Positions 8,016 through 16,558 of a stretch of 22,683 bases of DNA are shown piece after piece; the stretch's first letter is position 1, and each line of letters opens with the position of its first letter. The notes under the pieces are model-generated. The model was not told the DNA's origin, made no database searches, and worked only from the letters and a program-made list of their open reading frames with translations. Both the position numbers and the translations under genes were made by a program. The DNA is from Gracilariopsis chorda. Its lineage: Eukaryota; Rhodophyta; Florideophyceae; Gracilariales; Gracilariaceae. The stretch is from the NCBI GenBank assembly GCA_003194525.1, contig NBIV01000540.1, positions 1-22,683 on the forward strand, read 5' to 3'.

Positions 8016-8305
8016 AATGGACGACAGCATCAATCCCGAATTAGAAGAACTCGCCCTCCGCCAGTCCACGATCGAACAGGCCATGCAGCCGCATGCTGAT
8101 AATCCACAAGACGGTACGATATATGATCTCGACTCCGCAGCCTACCCTTCCTATATCACTAACAAAACTGAGCTGCAACCGCTGAGCTCACCACTCACTA
8201 CCAAAACTGCCGACGGTAGAACGCACAACGTAACACACCGTAGACAGATAACGCTGACAACGAGCAATAAACCGATCACAATCCGGACAGCTCTATATTC
8301 CCCAT
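8016..8305. other. Unassigned 290-bp segment between elements A and B
   Basis: This lies between the A 3' LTR and the B 5' LTR. A + strand frame is open from ATG at 8017 up to the start of the B LTR (97 codons, first residues DDSINPELEELALRQ). The 5' part looks protein-like and acidic, the rest is Thr/Ser-rich. It has no counterpart elsewhere in the window. It could be a host exon fragment, the gag start of a further element, or non-coding DNA. Its first bases could act as one copy of A's target duplication (8016-8020) and its last bases as one copy of B's (8301-8305, cccat). Confidence 0.45.
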
Positions 8306-8969
8306 TGTAGTATAGCGGGCCCGCCCGGGAGTGCACTTCAGAGTGTGCTTGAGTGCCTTCAAGCACCGTATCCGAGCGGATTGTTTGGCACGTTATGATT
8401 GGCCGAACGGAATCATTGAGTGGTGCACGGGAGCGGGCAATGCCATTGGTTGTGCACTCATAGCCCACAGGTGTACACGTGCCGGACGGCTGAGGTGCAG
8501 GGTTGCTGCGCCAGACGGACAGGTAGCCACGTGGCTGGTGGCATTTGTACGATAGGCTTAGATATTTTAATAATTTTATCCGTACGTAGTAGAAGGGTAG
8601 CGATTGCGGTGCAGGTTGAGCTCGAGGTGCAGTACTTAGTGCACCTCGCTCCCCGCTACCCACACTCAGTAAACGGTAAGCACCACCGTCCCGAACTACT
8701 TTTGTCTCTAAAGCAGACCTGAGACATTACTCCGTACGGGACTCAACTAGGTTTACAAGCCGTTCGGACTCTTCGCGCGTATCTCGACCGCGCCTGACGT
8801 ACCTAACCGCCCAGTCTTTCCTACGACCGCCCGGTGCTGGCGCTCGTCCCCACGCATCACCTCCCCCCCGACCGGATCTCGTGACCCATCACGCCCCGCT
8901 ACGCACGCCGAGCGGATACTGCTTCTAGGACACACTTTCAATTGTGTGAATTAGAGTCACTATCTCACA
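8306..8969 (+). repeat. Element B 5' LTR (664 bp)
   Basis: I place it from TGTAGTATAG to CTATCTCACA, ends that are near-inverted repeats of each other, directly before a tRNA-primer-like TGG. The boundaries are inferred, because the 3' copy is not in the window. Inside are an AT-rich promoter-like stretch (about 8560-8581) and a 9-bp-stem hairpin whose loop contains GTACTT (8623-8648). The element A LTR has GTACTTAGTGC at the corresponding place. Two copies of the element-wide octamer also occur (8403-8410, 8760-8767). Confidence 0.75.
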
Positions 8970-8970
8970 C

Positions 8971-8982
8971 TGGTCTCCCGAC
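8971..8982 (+). other. Element B primer-binding site (candidate)
   Basis: TGGTCTCCCGAC begins one base after the LTR end. The TGG start is what a site complementary to the CCA 3' end of a tRNA requires. I cannot name the tRNA without the host tRNA set. Confidence 0.55.
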
Positions 8983-9044
8983 CTAGAAGTGGGACTCGTG
9001 ACTTTCCGTACGGATTTTAGAACGTTTTGGATAACGAACACGAG

Positions 9045-11285
9045 ATGCAGACACGTGACGCAAACGTAGAGTCGACCGCAACGGTCGATGTCGAAAAAGA
9101 ATTGGCTCCGTCCGGCGAGCCACCAATGCAGACCGCTTCGGACAATGCCTCGGTTGGCCGCCGCAGCACCCGTAGCACTGCACCAGCTCCGGACGTCCGA
9201 TTGGAGAACCCCGAGGCGCTCGTGCGCAAAGCTCCTTGCTCCTCCCGGGCTTCTCAAACGCCTACCGACCGGAATTTAGGCCCGTCAATAAACCCAGAGG
9301 GTGCAGCACCGCTCCCTCTACTTGCCACTCCGACCGGCCTAGTGGCAGCCGAAATTCCCGCACGGACGCTCCCAGAACTGTGGAAGCAGCTCGAGCCCTA
9401 TTGGGGTTACAAGCTGAAGAGCGAGCTTGCTGCTCGTGTCCCCGTTCGGGTTGAGCGCTACCTGCAGGAGCGCCTGCCAGAACTGCTGGCAGAACTGATT
9501 ACCCCGACGGTCCGCCAGACCACCGAGGCAATCCTTCAGCAGCTCCTTCCGACCGGACTTGGTGCCATGAAGCACGAGGACCGTACGGCAGTTTATACGG
9601 CAGCGACAACGCTGCCACCCCTTCCCAAGTTTTCCCTTGGCCGACCGGACCAAGCCCAATTACACACCGGACGGGATGAGGAACCCCACCCAGAAGGGGG
9701 CCATCAGAGTGCCCCCATGGTCCCAGTCCTCCCGGTGGTTCCCCACCGAGATGATCCGAACGGAAATTCAGACAGCTCCTCTTCTAACGAGGGAAGAGGG
9801 GGCCGCCGTGACAGGGGCGGCAGAGCTGACAAGTCCGACACGGATCGCCCTCGCCGCGCACGGAAGAATCGTCGCCGCAGGAAAAAGCGACATTCCTCCG
9901 GTTCGGATACTGATTCTGACCGCTCGGATAGTTCCGATGCCGTTTCCGGAACTGATAGCGACTCAGACTCCGACCGTTCTGGCCGCAGAGGCCGCTCCGA
10001 CCGGTATCGTTCCCGTTCGGAAAGATCCGCGCCTCGGCGCATCAAACCACTGAACGAATTGTTCACCAGGGTGGTGAATTATCGTACGTACCGGCTAACC
10101 AATCGTAGCCAATCGTACAACTCGCGAGTCGCGCGTAAGATTACGCGCTACCAGAAGAAACTGAATGTCCAGATGAAGGGACATTCGTTTTCCGGAGCGG
10201 ATCCGATATCCGTTCTAAACTTTTTACAGCGGTTCAAGACCGCCTGTAACCATAACGGACTGTCCGAGGGAGCAGCGGTATGGTGCTTCCAATTCTACCT
10301 GACCGGACCGGCTCACTCACTGATCCAGTCACGGCTCATGGGAGAGTCGGGCGCCGTGGATGTACGACGTGGCGAGATGCTCCGCTCATACTCCGAAGTC
10401 GTCAACTTTTTATTGACAACGTACGCAACGGATGAAATAATTGCCGACGCGTACTCCGAGGTCACCCTCTACCGTCAGTCGTCGGGTATGTCCGAAACGG
10501 AGTATTCACAGAAGCTGTGGAACAAGGCCCTCCGTTGCGGCAATGTATTCTCCGACCGGCGTTTAAAGTCTCTATTCGTGGAAGGATTACTTCCTTCCAT
10601 TCGGGCGAAGGTGAGAAATCACCTTACGACGCATCCGTCCATCGGCTATGATGCGTTGGCGAGGTATGCCGAATCGTATGGCGACACCAGCCGTTCGGTA
10701 CGACGACAATCCGTTCGGCTTGACTCCCTTCCCCATCCCACGGGGAAAAGGGTGGCCGCTCGTACAGACCGTCGGAGTGTCCTAAGCATGGGGAGCCGTA
10801 CGGATTCGGTAGCCTCCGACACCGATGACGGTGAGGCCGTCCTGGCATTTACCCCGGTCGGCTCCGCCCCATCACCCCCCACGACGCCGTCAACCGCGAC
10901 GACCTCGTACCGTTCGGGACCCTCCCGATCGGATTTTTATAAGCCTGCTGACGCTCGGGCACCAACGAACCGACAGCCGGACGGGAGGCAGTTGATGGAC
11001 AAACCGTGTCGGATTTGTCTGTCACGGGAACCGGACCACTGTCAAATGATCCCTCCGAACGTTCGGGATGCTCTGCTAGCCGCTCGGGAACAAAACTACC
11101 AACTTCGCAAAGAAGAGAGTTACTACAACCGTAACACTCCCGGTCGGTCCAGCATTGGGGTCCGGACCCCTGGGTCAGCAGACTCCGAACGGAAACCTCC
11201 TGCATACGATCACGTCAACCGCTCAATAATGGCCGTTGAAGATCACGGCATGTCCGAGTCGGAAAACGATGTGGAGGGAGCGTAG
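9045..11285 (+). CDS. gag: Element B Gag (746 aa)
   Basis: Structural protein of the virus-like particle. The frame is open from before 9027, and the first ATG is at 9045. The N-terminal ~100 residues are low complexity. A helical, charged stretch follows at about 109-152 (LWKQLEPYW to LPELLAEL). Residues ~239-332 form an Arg/Ser/Asp-rich region with a strongly basic run near 266-282, resembling an SR-protein domain with a nuclear signal. The capsid-type Retrotrans_gag domain is at about 382-552 (FSGADPISVLNFLQRFK to YAESYG). Near the C-terminus C655-x2-C658-x6-H665-C666 resembles a zinc knuckle but lacks the standard CX2CX4HX4C spacing. The protease frame overlaps the last 46 nt in the -1 frame. 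No breaks. Confidence 0.93.
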   Translation: MQTRDANVESTATVDVEKELAPSGEPPMQTASDNASVGRRSTRSTAPAPDVRLENPEALVRKAPCSSRASQTPTDRNLGPSINPEGAAPLPLLATPTGLVAAEIPARTLPELWKQLEPYWGYKLKSELAARVPVRVERYLQERLPELLAELITPTVRQTTEAILQQLLPTGLGAMKHEDRTAVYTAATTLPPLPKFSLGRPDQAQLHTGRDEEPHPEGGHQSAPMVPVLPVVPHRDDPNGNSDSSSSNEGRGGRRDRGGRADKSDTDRPRRARKNRRRRKKRHSSGSDTDSDRSDSSDAVSGTDSDSDSDRSGRRGRSDRYRSRSERSAPRRIKPLNELFTRVVNYRTYRLTNRSQSYNSRVARKITRYQKKLNVQMKGHSFSGADPISVLNFLQRFKTACNHNGLSEGAAVWCFQFYLTGPAHSLIQSRLMGESGAVDVRRGEMLRSYSEVVNFLLTTYATDEIIADAYSEVTLYRQSSGMSETEYSQKLWNKALRCGNVFSDRRLKSLFVEGLLPSIRAKVRNHLTTHPSIGYDALARYAESYGDTSRSVRRQSVRLDSLPHPTGKRVAARTDRRSVLSMGSRTDSVASDTDDGEAVLAFTPVGSAPSPPTTPSTATTSYRSGPSRSDFYKPADARAPTNRQPDGRQLMDKPCRICLSREPDHCQMIPPNVRDALLAAREQNYQLRKEESYYNRNTPGRSSIGVRTPGSADSERKPPAYDHVNRSIMAVEDHGMSESENDVEGA

Positions 11286-11860
11286 AGGCAACGCCCCCTC
11301 CGAGGTCGGAACGCCTCACCCGAACGAACGGTTTAGATTCTTCGCCCAAGCCGGACGAAGTGTACGTTGTAGATGAGTATGAGCCGACAGCCCCAGTGGC
11401 CCTTTTAAAGAATACCCACTATAAGATAAACTTTTCTGTGGGATTCTCCCGCTCGGTCTTGTACCCCCTCACCGGTGTACTTGACACCGGCGCTGGCCCT
11501 AACCTCATCCACGAACGGAACCTCCCCCCTAATTGGGAGGAGCATCTCCAATCCCGTTCGTTCACCAACATCACGGATGCCTCTCGGAATCGTAGGAACA
11601 TCCGTGGTGTTGTTCCCCTACTCGTACACATCGGAGCTCTAACCGTTCGGATCCCCTTTCTCGTTGCCACCAACCTCGCGGCCAGTTGTATTCTCGGTAC
11701 TTCTTTTATCGATAAGTACGTCATGCCAATACTACAGACCCCCCTCCTGGACAATAATCTTACGTCACTCCCACCCCGTGGCAATTCAATCTTCTGCCGG
11801 TCGGTCCTCTCGCTCGCCGGGAGAGCACGTACCGGCTACCACTCGGAAGACCCCTTCTAA
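11240..11860 (+). CDS. Element B aspartic protease
   Basis: Retropepsin that matures Gag and Pol. The frame is open from 11240 (after TGA at 11237-11239) and is -1 relative to gag, so a -1 frameshift inside the 46-nt overlap is the likely route of expression; no ATG stands at its start. The active-site triad is in DTGAGPNLI (DTG at 11483-11491), and the second conserved block is SCILGTSF at about 11685-11710. From about 11775 the homologous reading passes into the +1 frame of RT, and the protease frame runs on to a stop at 11860. The switch coincides with a CCCC run (11774-11777), consistent with a one-base insertion or a sequencing error. Confidence 0.85.
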   Translation, partial: RSRHVRVGKRCGGSVEATPPPRSERLTRTNGLDSSPKPDEVYVVDEYEPTAPVALLKNTHYKINFSVGFSRSVLYPLTGVLDTGAGPNLIHERNLPPNWEEHLQSRSFTNITDASRNRRNIRGVVPLLVHIGALTVRIPFLVATNLAASCILGTSFIDKYVMPILQTPLLDNNLTSLPPRGNSIFCRSVLSLAGRARTGYHSEDPF

Positions 11861-14800
11861 TAAGATACGGGTCGCCCGACCGGTCGTCATACCCCCCATG
11901 TCGGAATCATCCGTCCGGGAAACCACCAAGGCGGCCGGCCTTGCATTCTTGCAAGGATATCACCGTTCGGCTAGCCGGCAGGAGTTAACCCTCCTGGCCA
12001 ATGGCATCATGGAACTCCGTCCGGACGTACCATTTTACGTCCAAGTGGCGAACTTTTCCGACCGTCCGGTACGCTTACACAAGCGTACAATCATCGGATT
12101 AGCTCTACCCTCCCCCATCGCGTTAATCACACCGGAATTTCCGTCACGGAGTGACGAAACTAAGGAGGGGGGACCCTTGCCTAATTCATTTTCCGATACG
12201 GACAACGCAGCTAACCCGCGCGTTCAGGCGCCACCAAAGGATCCGGACGATTGGATATCCAATATCCAATTGGCGCCCGAACACGAATCCGAACGGACGA
12301 AGATTGTCGAGCTACTGCGCCCATTCCGGGATATGTGGGACGGCCATCTCGGACGTGTGGCAGCGGCAAAACACCGCATTGAGCTGGAACCCGGCACGCG
12401 GCCAATTTACCAAATGCCGTACCGTGCGGGCCCCGCTCGTAGAGAACTTGAACGAGCGGAAGTCGAAAAGCAGCTCAGACAGGGCGTTATTGAGCCCTCT
12501 ATATCTGAGTGGGCCAGCCCGGTCGTGTTTGCTCAGAAGAAGGACGGTAGCCTGCGCTTCTGCGTAGACTACCGCCGCCTAAACAAAGCAACCGTACGGG
12601 ATACCTATCCACTACCGAGGATGGATGAATGCATCGACTCCCTTGGGGAGGCGAAGGTTTTCACCACCCTCGATGCCAATAGCGGATATTGGCAAGTGGA
12701 AGTGGATGAGACCGATCGGGACAAGACTACCTTCACCTCACACATGGGGCTGTTCAGGTATTTACGAATGCCGTTCGGATTGAAGAATGCTCCGGCGACG
12801 TTCCAACGTGCACTGGATATCATCCTATCCCGTGTGAAGTGGCAGTACGCATTGGTCTACCTTGATGACGTCATCATCTACTCCAGTTCGGTAACCGAGC
12901 ACTACGAGCACGTACGGACAATTCTGACCCTACTCCGATCGGCAGGCGTGACGCTACGTCTGGACAAGTGCCACTTTTTCAGTAGCACGGTCGACTACCT
13001 TGGCCACATCATCCGTCCGGGCAAGCTTCAAGTGTCCACAAAGACACAAGAAGCAATCCGAGCGGCTAAGCCACCGACCAACCAGACAGAGCTCCGATCG
13101 TTCTTAGGCCTGTGTAACGTCTTCCGCCGGTTCGTCAAGAATTTCGCTCGAGTTGCGGCACCGCTTAACCGCAAGCTCGAGAAAGGCCAACCGGTCTGCT
13201 TCGATACTCTGTCCGATGAGGAATACCAGGCGTACGATGAGTTACGGCAACGGCTCATTCGACCGCCTATCTTGGCAATTCCGCGCCAAGATATGCCGTA
13301 CGTTCTGGACACTGATGCCTGTGATAAACAGGTAGGTTGCGTTCTCCTACAGAAGCAACCGGACGGCGACCTACTCCCGATCGGCTACTGGAGCCGTTCT
13401 TTGTCGAAACCCGAACGGGACTACACCACGACCGAACGGGAATGTCTCGCCGTTGTATGGGCGATATTGCACCTCCGACCGTACCTGAAAGGCCAGAGGT
13501 TCACGCTCCGCACGGACCACCACGCATTACGGTGGATACTCAATCTGGCCGATGCCACCGGTCGGCTAGCGCGATGGCGCCTGCGCCTCATGGAGTACGA
13601 ATTTGACATCGTACACCGACCGGGAGTTAAGCATCAGGCAGCCGATGCTCTTTCCCGAATCCGAACGGACGGCGAAGACACCAACCCCCTTGACGAGGAG
13701 GTGCCGTGCCTCCTGATATCCGACCGAGCGGAAGAAGACGACGATTTGGTCGCCGATGTCACCATCGACGGACAGGAGCACCGAGGCGTCACGCTGGACA
13801 CCCCGTGCGGACATGACCCGGTCGGAATTCCAGAGGTCCTCGCAATAGTCGAGGAAGAGACGGACGTCCGGCCAATCACGGTCGAAGAATTCGTCCGAGC
13901 CCAGGCCGAAGACGGATATTGCAAGACCGTGCGGAAGGACATTGGTAACGGTGTCACGCTATTCGACGTGAACCGGTACGGAATTATCGTCCGACGCTCC
14001 CCCTTGGATGGTGCTCTCCAGCGAGTGGTGCCCCGTGCACTGGTACCGCGCGTGCTGTATCTCGCGCACTATCCGCGCTTGGAAGGGCACCCGGGCGGGA
14101 CCCGCATGTACAATACCCTGAGGAGGGATTTCTACTGGCCGCAAATGGCGAACGATGTGTTCCAGACCGCACGGGACTGTCGATCGTGCGCTGCCGTGCG
14201 GGGAACTCAGTACCGGTCGCAGAAGCGACTCAAGCTGTTTCCCGCTGCCGGACCATTGGAATTTGTCGCAATGGACATTGTCGGTCCATTCCCGAAGTCC
14301 GTCAACGGCTACGAGTATATCCTCGTCATTACCGACCGGTTCTCTAAATTATGCCGCGCTATCCCGCTACGGTCAACCACAGCTCCCGTGGTTGCCAGGG
14401 CTTTCCTGGAAAACTGGGCGTATCCGTACGGCATTCCTAACCACCTACTTACCGATAACGGCCCGCAGTTCGTCTCCAAGTTTTTCGAAGACGTCTGCGC
14501 CGCACTGGGGACAAAGCACGTGCGGACCACGGCATATCATCCCCAGACGAACGGTCAAGCCGAACGGTTTAACAAGACACTGGTGCAACGACTGCGACAC
14601 TATGTCGCAGACCACCAGTCTAACTGGCACGCTTACGTGCAACCAATTACGTACGGATATAATCTACAGGTCCACCGCAGCACCGGGACCACGCCTTTCG
14701 ATTTGGCGTTAACCCGTGTCCCGCCGAACGTAATACTGGATGAGCCCAGTTCCGCAACGGACCCGCGAACGCCGGTGCAACCGACGCCCGCACAGATGAA

Positions 14801-15536
14801 GCGTTACACTCTACGTCTTTTAAAGACGACACTTCAGTCCGCTCGGAATCGCCTCACCGCTGCGCAACGGCGTTACAAAGAGGACTTCGATAAATCCGTA
14901 CGGCTAACTCCAACCTTCCGAGTGGGACAGGAAGTCTTTCTAGACCGCCCGGCTACTACTTCGACCGATGCGGCCCTGGAGGAGCACGAACGTACGTCAC
15001 GGAAGTTTTCATTGAGAACGACCGGTCCGTACGTCATCATATCCGCGACGGACACCACCGTGACCATCGACGTTGACGGCGTTCATGACACCGTCAGCAT
15101 CGATCGCGTCACGTTGGCCCCCGCTCGGCAGTCGAAATCGCACGGCAGGAGCCCCCCGGACGGAAATGCCCAAGACACGCTGACCGGAAGCACTCCCGCT
15201 CAATTGCGAGATACCCCGAGCGGTACAAATAGTTCCAAGCGGACGTCCCGGCCACTAACACCTAACACACCCCCAGCCACCGAATTGGCAGAACCGGACG
15301 GCAGAGTGGATCTCCCTAAGGCGGGAACCTCACCAAACGGAGACACAACACCTGCCCGGGACCACGAGTCTTCCCCGAACGGAAACCGACCGCCAACGAC
15401 GTTGGCCGTTGTCGACCGCATTGTCGACCACGGCCGATCGGCCAACCACCCGTACGGAAGATTATACCTGTGGTGCAATCCCGGTGTGGGAAAGGCACCC
15501 ATAGCAGCTCGAAGCCTTGCTCTCTTGGAGAGGTAG
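11664..15536 (+). CDS. pol: Element B Pol: RT, RNase H, integrase, truncated chromodomain
   Basis: The frame is open for 1290 codons, but the homologous reading starts only near 11778; the upstream part of this frame overlaps protease. RT: FCVDYRRLN, DANSGYWQ, MPFGLKNAPATFQR, YLDD at 12858-12869. RNase H: LDTDACDKQVGC, TERECLAVVWA, TDHHALRW, ADALSR. Integrase: zinc region (HYPRLEGHPG, CRSC), then Asp 14274-14276, Asp 14454-14456, Glu 14562-14564 (DD35E), and a GPY/F module (TTGPYVIISATD). The chromodomain begins at about 15403 (VVDRIVDHGRSANHPYGRLYL) and breaks at 15468. The last 21 codons and the stop are element C LTR sequence. Probably catalytically competent, but targeting is lost. Confidence 0.92.
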   Translation: MPPTSRPVVFSVLLLSISTSCQYYRPPSWTIILRHSHPVAIQSSAGRSSRSPGEHVPATTRKTPSNKIRVARPVVIPPMSESSVRETTKAAGLAFLQGYHRSASRQELTLLANGIMELRPDVPFYVQVANFSDRPVRLHKRTIIGLALPSPIALITPEFPSRSDETKEGGPLPNSFSDTDNAANPRVQAPPKDPDDWISNIQLAPEHESERTKIVELLRPFRDMWDGHLGRVAAAKHRIELEPGTRPIYQMPYRAGPARRELERAEVEKQLRQGVIEPSISEWASPVVFAQKKDGSLRFCVDYRRLNKATVRDTYPLPRMDECIDSLGEAKVFTTLDANSGYWQVEVDETDRDKTTFTSHMGLFRYLRMPFGLKNAPATFQRALDIILSRVKWQYALVYLDDVIIYSSSVTEHYEHVRTILTLLRSAGVTLRLDKCHFFSSTVDYLGHIIRPGKLQVSTKTQEAIRAAKPPTNQTELRSFLGLCNVFRRFVKNFARVAAPLNRKLEKGQPVCFDTLSDEEYQAYDELRQRLIRPPILAIPRQDMPYVLDTDACDKQVGCVLLQKQPDGDLLPIGYWSRSLSKPERDYTTTERECLAVVWAILHLRPYLKGQRFTLRTDHHALRWILNLADATGRLARWRLRLMEYEFDIVHRPGVKHQAADALSRIRTDGEDTNPLDEEVPCLLISDRAEEDDDLVADVTIDGQEHRGVTLDTPCGHDPVGIPEVLAIVEEETDVRPITVEEFVRAQAEDGYCKTVRKDIGNGVTLFDVNRYGIIVRRSPLDGALQRVVPRALVPRVLYLAHYPRLEGHPGGTRMYNTLRRDFYWPQMANDVFQTARDCRSCAAVRGTQYRSQKRLKLFPAAGPLEFVAMDIVGPFPKSVNGYEYILVITDRFSKLCRAIPLRSTTAPVVARAFLENWAYPYGIPNHLLTDNGPQFVSKFFEDVCAALGTKHVRTTAYHPQTNGQAERFNKTLVQRLRHYVADHQSNWHAYVQPITYGYNLQVHRSTGTTPFDLALTRVPPNVILDEPSSATDPRTPVQPTPAQMKRYTLRLLKTTLQSARNRLTAAQRRYKEDFDKSVRLTPTFRVGQEVFLDRPATTSTDAALEEHERTSRKFSLRTTGPYVIISATDTTVTIDVDGVHDTVSIDRVTLAPARQSKSHGRSPPDGNAQDTLTGSTPAQLRDTPSGTNSSKRTSRPLTPNTPPATELAEPDGRVDLPKAGTSPNGDTTPARDHESSPNGNRPPTTLAVVDRIVDHGRSANHPYGRLYLWCNPGVGKAPIAARSLALLER

Positions 15537-16384
15537 GCCCAGCTGGGTAGAGCCCTCCGTGTCCCGTATGACGGGTGTAACTCCGTCGGGAGCCTGGATG
15601 TACCTCGGAGGTTTAGGGGTTAGAACGGGTCGGAACCACGGCTGGTCCGGAAGTAGCCTGCGAACAGTGGAACAAAAGAGGGAAAGGGACCACCCGACGG
15701 GGGCGTGCGGAAAGCGGGAACAGACCCCGGAGGGGGGTGCCGATACACACACCCGAACACGCACCGCGCGGCGGCTAGGGGATATGAGGGGAAGGGATGG
15801 TCTCACGGTCTCACGACACACGTCGGTAATATCAATACCCAAAACTGGGGCGGAGGTAGGGCCTGTACGGGCGGTCACACGACAACAACGAATACCACGA
15901 GTGGTCACAACCCACTGGGTACGACGAGCACGGTCTCCTCGGTGGTGCGAGTCGGGTGAAACTATCGGGCAAGCGGTGTACCTCCGCGAGGAGCTAGACA
16001 CTTCGCATGGCGAATAGAGTCAGAGCCGAACTCTTGTTACTTTTCTTGGTGAGCTCTGCCGCCGTGCGGCCGACGCTCAAGTACTAGCTCAGTGCAGTAC
16101 AGTAGGTAGTGCACTAGCCTAAGTAAAATTAACCCCTAAACTATACTAAAATAAGTAGCCATTTTGGGCCTCCTGGCCGGGGCTGTAGCCACGTGTCCAC
16201 CACCCTTGCCAGGCAAGTACCACAAAATATGAATGTTCCCATAACCACCCTGGGTAACCAGACCGCTAATTAGCCCGGTAAACGGGGGCTAAAATTCATG
16301 CATCCCGCTTCATCGCTCGCACCGAGTACACCTCAGATATGAGTTTCGCCATCGCCCGTACGCGGGAATGCATTGCACTACACA
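15469..16384 (-). repeat. Element C 3' LTR (916 bp)
   Basis: On the minus strand it runs from TGTGTAGTGCAATGC (16384 downwards), just after the polypurine tract, to ATTGCACCACA ending at 15469. The ends form an imperfect 11-13-bp inverted repeat, and both ends resemble those of the element A LTR. Internal landmarks on the minus strand are an AT-rich stretch (GGGGTTAATTTTACTT, about 16119-16134), GAGCTAGTACTTGAGC (16075-16090) and a GC-rich hairpin (16058-16070). Open frames on both strands here (for example 15517-16017 +) show no homology and are not called. Confidence 0.8.
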
Positions 16385-16399
16385 TCCCCCTCCTTAAGG
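16385..16399 (-). other. Element C polypurine tract
   Basis: The minus strand reads CCTTAAGGAGGGGGA directly before the LTR. It corresponds to 7197-7206 of element A and would prime plus-strand synthesis. Confidence 0.8.
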
Positions 16400-16446
16400 G
16401 CCGAAAACGAACGCGAGTATAGGCGTGAGGAGATGAGGCGCGAGGG

Positions 16447-16455
16447 TATAAATAG
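16447..16455 (+). promoter_or_regulatory. TATA box of the element C antisense gene
   Basis: TATAAATAG, a near-ideal TATA box, stands 62 bp inside the LTR boundary and 104 bp before the ATG at 16559. It lies within the frame that extends upstream to the ATG at 16373, so that ATG would precede the expected transcription start and is not the likely start codon. Element A has a TATA-like box at the matching position on its minus strand. Confidence 0.7.
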
Positions 16456-16558
16456 TCCCGACAAGGGAATCGCCGAGATACCGGTCTCCCGTACCAACAC
16501 GGTTACAACTGATCAACCCTCAGTACCTTCTTCAACAGACTCTGCGCCCCTCTCTACT

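Larger units (their letters stand above)
8306..15468 (+). mobile_element. Element B: Ty3/gypsy chromovirus, 3' end cut off by element C
   Basis: 5' LTR, primer-binding site, gag, protease, RT, RNase H, integrase and the first ~22 residues of a chromodomain follow in order. The reading then jumps into the end of the C LTR at 15469. The coding regions are nearly intact, with one frame change between protease and RT. The missing part (rest of chromodomain, 3' untranslated region or extra gene, 3' LTR) should lie to the right of element C outside the window, if C is a simple insertion. Confidence 0.9.

Noticed and set aside
8151..8663. 170-codon minus frame across the start of the B LTR
   Set aside because: It crosses an LTR boundary, so it joins unrelated sequences; low-complexity product.
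9704..10066. 120-codon minus frame opposite the RS-rich part of B gag
   Set aside because: It mirrors the repetitive Arg/Ser codons of gag; a shadow frame.
11258..11270. GGAAAAC near the end of gag as the -1 slippery site
   Set aside because: It fits the overlap, but the heptamer does not match the X XXY YYZ pattern well, so I do not call it.
15671..15690. AAAAGAGGGAAAGGGA as B's polypurine tract with B's 3' LTR after it
   Set aside because: The sequence after it does not repeat the B 5' LTR, and the interval lies inside the C LTR as defined by both ends.
15517..16017. 166-codon + frame and the 179-codon minus frame (15462-16001)
   Set aside because: Both lie inside the element C LTR; no counterpart in the A LTR and no recognisable domain.
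16373..16558. Upstream ATG extension of the element C antisense gene
   Set aside because: The ATG is inside the LTR and upstream of the TATA box; these 62 residues are not matched in element A.
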